Source: Pseudomonas botevensis (GTDB lineage: Bacteria > Pseudomonadota > Gammaproteobacteria > Pseudomonadales > Pseudomonadaceae). Taken from it: a stretch of DNA of 64,000 nt. The stretch spans positions 124,001-188,000 of the forward strand of contig NZ_JAHTKI010000011.1 of the NCBI RefSeq assembly GCF_019145475.1, given 5' to 3'. Position numbers and translations under genes: made by a program. The notes below the pieces were generated by a model. That model did no database searches. It was not told where the DNA came from and was given only the letters and a program-made list of their open reading frames with translations. Shown piece after piece: positions 60,296-64,000 of this stretch. Each line of letters opens with the position of its first letter. Positions within the stretch are counted from its first letter, which is position 1.

Positions 60296-61867
60296 TCAGA
60301 TCTTGTTGAACAGACCCAGCTGGCTGATTTTGCTGAACGCCAGTTGCGAGGCCTGCAGCATGGTCTGCTGCAAGGTCAGGCGCGTCATCACCTCGGCCGG
60401 GTCCGAATCACGGATCGAGCCCTGGGTGGTGGTGTTGGCCTGGGTCAGGCTCTGGTTGGTGGTGGTCTGGTCATCCAGCGTCTGGCCACGGGCACCGATC
60501 GAGGTCACGGCGGAACCGATCTGGTTCGCGGCGCTGTCGATGTTGCCCAGAGCCGACTCCATCTGCCCCTGGAATTTCTGCTTGGCGACCGGATCACCAT
60601 CGATCGGTGCATTCAGCGCGGTGACCATCTGGCCCAGGGTGTCGAGCACGTTCTGGGTCTGGTGGTTGTTGGACTGAATCGAGAACTGGTCACCGGCCGC
60701 TGGCGTACCGCCAATGGCGAAGGTCACACCGGCGGCCGTGGCATTGCCGGCGGTCACGGTGCCCGACGACACCGGCTTGCTGTCGGCAGTGACCGGCGCT
60801 GCGTACAGGTCGAAGTTGGTGGCGCTGGTGAACTTGAGGATCGCGCCGCCGCCCGACGGGAAGGTGCTGTCGTACGCCGCCTGGTTGGTCACGCTGGAGC
60901 CGGTGATCACGGCAGTCGACGGGTTGCCCGGGCTGCGCGCGGTGGTGAACGAGTCCGGGGTGACCGACAACTGGAAGCTGTGACCGGCAATGACCGCGTC
61001 CGGGTTGGTATCGCCCGCCTTCAGGTTGATGTTCAGCTTCAGGTCGACGCCACGGAAGCTGACCGTCTGGTTGGCGCCGTTGGTGTTGACGATCGCGCCG
61101 TTCTGGCTGGCTTCGGTGGTCACGTCGTTGCCCAGGGCATCGGTGATTTTCAGCTGGGTGCTGCTGATGAAGTCCACGGTGTACGGCTGGCCGGCGGCGA
61201 ACTTGGCGTTGTAGGTGGCAGCGGTGCCGACCGTACCGTTGGACAGCACCACGCGACCGTCATCCACCGCCGGAGCAGTCATGTTGGTCTGGGTGCGGCC
61301 GGTGTTGATGGTCTGCTGGAACGCGTCCCAACCGGTGGTGTTGGTCGCGACCGACAGGCCATCGCCGATGCCCAGATTGATCTGGGTCTGGTCACCGTTG
61401 TAGGTGTAGGTGCCGTCGGCGTTCTGCGAGTACGGCGCGGTATCGGTCTTGGAGCCGGAGAACAGGTAGTTGCCGTTGGCATCCTTGGAGTTCATCAGGC
61501 CCAGCACCTGCTTCTGGATCTCGCCCAGTTCGGCGGCGTAGGCCTTGCGGTCCGTGTCGGTGGCGATACCGTTGTTGGCGGCCAGACCGATTTCCTTGGC
61601 GCGCTGCAAGGCATCGTTGATCGACGTCAGGGTCGATTCCTGAACCGTCAGGCCACTCTTGGTGGTGTCGATGTTGGACTTGTACTGATCGAGCATCGCA
61701 GCCTGCTGACCCAATTGCAGCAGGCGACCGGCACCGATCGGATCGTCGGCGGCGGTGTTGATGCGCTGCAGGCTGCTCGCTTCGTTGGCGGTCTCGACAG
61801 TCTTGCTGTAGTTGCGCTGATATTGAGCAGCTTGCGTCGCGTAATACTGAGCGGTGGAAATGCGCAT
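60296..61867 (-). CDS. flgL: FlgL, hook-filament junction protein (HAP3)
   Basis: Junction protein of 523 residues between hook and filament. The N-terminal flagellin-like D0/D1 helix region (RISTAQYYATQAAQYQRNY, AADDPIGAGRLLQLGQQ) and the C-terminal one (RLTLQQTMLQASQLAFSKIS) are clear; the centre is a long Thr/Ala/Gly-rich insertion that makes it longer than the enteric homologue. It starts 13 bases after flgK stops. Confidence 0.97.
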   Translation of the reverse strand: MRISTAQYYATQAAQYQRNYSKTVETANEASSLQRINTAADDPIGAGRLLQLGQQAAMLDQYKSNIDTTKSGLTVQESTLTSINDALQRAKEIGLAANNGIATDTDRKAYAAELGEIQKQVLGLMNSKDANGNYLFSGSKTDTAPYSQNADGTYTYNGDQTQINLGIGDGLSVATNTTGWDAFQQTINTGRTQTNMTAPAVDDGRVVLSNGTVGTAATYNAKFAAGQPYTVDFISSTQLKITDALGNDVTTEASQNGAIVNTNGANQTVSFRGVDLKLNINLKAGDTNPDAVIAGHSFQLSVTPDSFTTARSPGNPSTAVITGSSVTNQAAYDSTFPSGGGAILKFTSATNFDLYAAPVTADSKPVSSGTVTAGNATAAGVTFAIGGTPAAGDQFSIQSNNHQTQNVLDTLGQMVTALNAPIDGDPVAKQKFQGQMESALGNIDSAANQIGSAVTSIGARGQTLDDQTTTNQSLTQANTTTQGSIRDSDPAEVMTRLTLQQTMLQASQLAFSKISQLGLFNKI

Positions 61868-61880
61868 GGATTACGACTCC

Positions 61881-63926
61881 TTAAAGGCTGTTGATCAGCA
61901 CGCTGAAAGTTTCCTGCGCAGCCTTGATGATCTGCGAAGAGGCGGTGTAGTACTGCTGGTACTTGACCAGGTTGCCGGTTTCTTCATCCAGGTTGACCTG
62001 GGACAGAGAATCACGGGCCGTCTGCGCCTGGTCCAGGATCGCCGTGGTGGCGGTGCTGTCGGACTTGCTCTGGGCGGCCTTGGTGCCGACGTTGGTCACC
62101 AGTTTGTTATAGGCGTCGGTCAGGCTGATGCCCTTGCTCGCCGTACCGGTGTCCACGGTCTGTTTGGTCTGCAGGCCGACCAGCGCCTGCGCGTTGCGGT
62201 TGTCCGAAGACGCGGCACCGGTCAGGTTCATGGTGAAGGTTTCACCGCTCTTCGGCGTCGCCGCCACCGTGGTCTGTACGGTGAAGGTTTTCTGTACGTT
62301 CGGCGTGACGCTGGTGTCCATCACCGGGTTGCCACTGGAATCGAGCATGCCGATCTTGAGATTCAGGGTGTTGGCCTGCCCCGGAACGATCGTGCCGGTG
62401 CCGATGCTGTTGCCCTTGGCGTCGACCAGGTTGTAGGACTGGCTGCCGCTGGTGGTAGCGCCGAACACCAGTTTGACCGGTGTCGAATACTTGAGCGCGT
62501 TCTGCAATTCCGCCTGGGAGGCCGGGTTGTAGATATCGACGGTGTCGACCAGGGTCGGCTGGGTGTAAGTACCGGCGTTGTTGGCACTGGCCACGCCGGT
62601 CAACGGTGCCGCCGCCGCGATTTTCTTCGGGTCGGTGAGCACGGTCTGGATGGTGGCCGCCGCGTTGCGGGTCGGGGTGATCTTGAACGTGTCACCGGCG
62701 CTCAGCGCGCCGCCGTTAAGGGCCAGGGTGAAACCGTCGATCACCGGCGGCGGTGTGGTCGTGGTGCTGAACGAGCCCATGTCGGTGCCGTCGGAACGCT
62801 TGACCGAGTAGTTGGTGGCGCTGGTGAAGGTGACCTGGTAATCGCTGGTGGTCAGCTTGCCAGTGTCCTTGATGGTGACGTCAAGGTTGCCCGAACCGGC
62901 GCTGTTGCCCGCCTGGGCAATGCTGCGCTGGCTGACCAGGGCGGCACTGTTGATGTTGTTGAAAATCGCCGCGCCGAAGTCACCGTTCTTGTCGATGCCC
63001 TGGGCTTGCTGGCTGTTGATCTGGTCGGCCACCACCAGTGCCACGCGACCCAGTTCGTTGAGCGAAGGGTCGAGCACTTCCTTGCGATAGGTCAGCAGGC
63101 CGCCGATCTCACCGCCGCTGATCACCGAGGTGATGTCGATGGTGCTCGAGCCGCGATCCATCTGGATGTTCATGCGCGACGGATCGTCTTTGCTCGGAAC
63201 GGTGCTCAGGGTGTTGGTGGTGTTGCCGACGACCAGCGGCTGACCGCTGCCGACGTACACGTCGAAACTGGTGCCACGTTCGACGACCTGCGCGCCGACC
63301 AGTTCGGACAACTGGCGCACGGCTTCGTTACGGGTATCGAGCAGATCGTTCGGCTGGCCGCCGCTGGTGGAAATCTCGCCGATCTTCTGGTTCAGATTGG
63401 CAATCGAGGTCGCCAGCTTGTTCACCTGGGTCGCCATGTCGCCCAGGCTGCCGTTGATCGTGGTGTTCTGATCGTTGAGCTGCTTGGACAGCGCATTGAA
63501 GCGGCTGGTCAGCGCCTGGGCGCCGGTCAGCACCGACTGACGGGAGGTGTCGTCGGTGGCCGAAGTCGTCACGCCCTGCATCGAGGTGAAGAACTTCTGC
63601 AGCACGCCGGTCAACCCGGTGTTGGTATCGGACAGCGAGCCGTCCAGCGCGGTCGCCTGGGCACCGTACGCAGCCGCTTCGCTGTTGAGCGAAGTGGCGG
63701 TATGCAGTTGCGTCTCGAGGTAGGAGTTGTACACCCGGCGCACGTCGGCGAGGGTCGTGCCGGTGCCGATGAAAACGTTGCCGAACTGTTGCGAGGACTT
63801 GGTGCCCTGCACGGTTTGCTGGCGTGAATAACCGGCGGTGTCGACGTTGGCAATGTTGTTACCTGTCGTTGCCAGAGAGGACGAACTCGCGGCCAACCCC
63901 GACATCCCGATATTGAGCAAACTCAT
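61881..63926 (-). CDS. flgK: FlgK, hook-filament junction protein (HAP1)
   Basis: Junction protein of 681 residues. The N-terminal rod/hook motif (LLNIGMSGLAASSSSLATTG, then NIANVDTAGYSRQ) and the C-terminal helix (VNLDEETGNLVKYQQYYTAS) are diagnostic; the middle is a large variable Thr/Ser-rich region. It starts 24 bases after the flgJ stop. Confidence 0.98.
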   Translation of the reverse strand: MSLLNIGMSGLAASSSSLATTGNNIANVDTAGYSRQQTVQGTKSSQQFGNVFIGTGTTLADVRRVYNSYLETQLHTATSLNSEAAAYGAQATALDGSLSDTNTGLTGVLQKFFTSMQGVTTSATDDTSRQSVLTGAQALTSRFNALSKQLNDQNTTINGSLGDMATQVNKLATSIANLNQKIGEISTSGGQPNDLLDTRNEAVRQLSELVGAQVVERGTSFDVYVGSGQPLVVGNTTNTLSTVPSKDDPSRMNIQMDRGSSTIDITSVISGGEIGGLLTYRKEVLDPSLNELGRVALVVADQINSQQAQGIDKNGDFGAAIFNNINSAALVSQRSIAQAGNSAGSGNLDVTIKDTGKLTTSDYQVTFTSATNYSVKRSDGTDMGSFSTTTTPPPVIDGFTLALNGGALSAGDTFKITPTRNAAATIQTVLTDPKKIAAAAPLTGVASANNAGTYTQPTLVDTVDIYNPASQAELQNALKYSTPVKLVFGATTSGSQSYNLVDAKGNSIGTGTIVPGQANTLNLKIGMLDSSGNPVMDTSVTPNVQKTFTVQTTVAATPKSGETFTMNLTGAASSDNRNAQALVGLQTKQTVDTGTASKGISLTDAYNKLVTNVGTKAAQSKSDSTATTAILDQAQTARDSLSQVNLDEETGNLVKYQQYYTASSQIIKAAQETFSVLINSL

Positions 63927-63950
63927 GGTTAAGACCTTATTCCTTGTGCC

Positions 63951-64000
63951 TTATAAAGGCGTGGTGGAAACGCCCGCCGCAGCGTAGTTCTGGAAACTGT
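63951..64000 (-). CDS. flgJ: FlgJ C-terminal end (partial)
   Basis: The right edge encodes the last 15 residues of a protein on the minus strand, ending SFQNYAAAGVSTTPL and a TAA stop, 24 bases before flgK. The position directly upstream of flgK is that of flgJ (rod cap and peptidoglycan hydrolase) in Pseudomonas. Identity rests on gene order, not on this short tail. Confidence 0.7.
   Translation of the reverse strand, partial: SFQNYAAAGVSTTPL

Overview
The window is a continuous flagellar and chemotaxis supercluster from a Pseudomonas of the P. fluorescens group. Evidence: the gene order flgK-flgL-glycosylation-fliC-flaG-fliD-fliS-fliT-fleQ-fleSR-fliEFGHIJ-fliKLMNOPQR-flhB-flhA-flhF-fleN-fliA-cheYZA, the FleQ/FleSR/FleN regulatory set, an HptB-HsbR-HsbA module, GC-rich coding with strong third-position GC, and a REP pair of the fluorescent-pseudomonad type. 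Every gene I can support lies on the minus strand, so transcription runs from high to low coordinates. No gene-free stretch exceeds 300 bases; the longest gaps (51185-51437, 32952-33193, 56355-56585, 35762-35987) hold mostly promoters and terminators. No tRNA, rRNA, insertion sequence or CRISPR was seen.

Layout in transcription order (right to left). 64000-60296: end of flgJ, then flgK and flgL (hook-filament junction). 60182-56586: a roughly 1200-residue multidomain glycosyltransferase (Fgt2). 56354-51438: a 1638-residue RTX-type repeat protein with six 621-bp tandem units. 51184-35988: a tightly packed 14-gene operon with two nucleotide-sugar routes. The first starts from CDP-glucose (rfbF, rfbG, epimerase, C-methyltransferase, aminotransferase, N-acyltransferase, CmcI-like methyltransferase) and ends with glycosyltransferase Fgt1. 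The second is a complete CMP-pseudaminic acid route (pseB, pseC, methylase, pseF, a pseG-pseH fusion, pseI). 35761-33194: a KASIII-like enzyme, a Maf flagellin glycosyltransferase and an 88-residue unknown. 32951-29292: flagellin, FlaG, cap FliD, chaperones FliS and FliT. 29118-24921: master regulator fleQ and the fleSR two-component pair. 24803-19041: fliEFGHIJ (MS ring, switch, export ATPase). 18939-16547: hsbA-hsbR-hptB. 16441-6322: fliK, fliLMNOPQR, flhB, an unrecognised gene, flhA (C ring, export gate). 6310-1: flhF, fleN, fliA, cheY, cheZ, and cheA running off the left edge.

The regulatory sites agree with the known Pseudomonas hierarchy. FleQ with sigma54 drives the middle classes: sigma54 sites stand before fleS, fliE and fliK, with weaker ones before flhA and rfbF. 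FleSR and then FliA (sigma28) follow: sigma28 sites stand before fliC and fliS, with a possible one before the RTX gene. Several transcription units are separated by clear intrinsic terminators.

The most unusual parts are the dual sugar island, the RTX repeat gene sitting inside the flagellar cluster, the insert between flhB and flhA, and a fourfold peptide repeat in CheA. I infer from gene content that the filament carries pseudaminic acid plus a second, C-methylated and N-acylated 4-amino sugar made on CDP. The sequence does not prove that structure.
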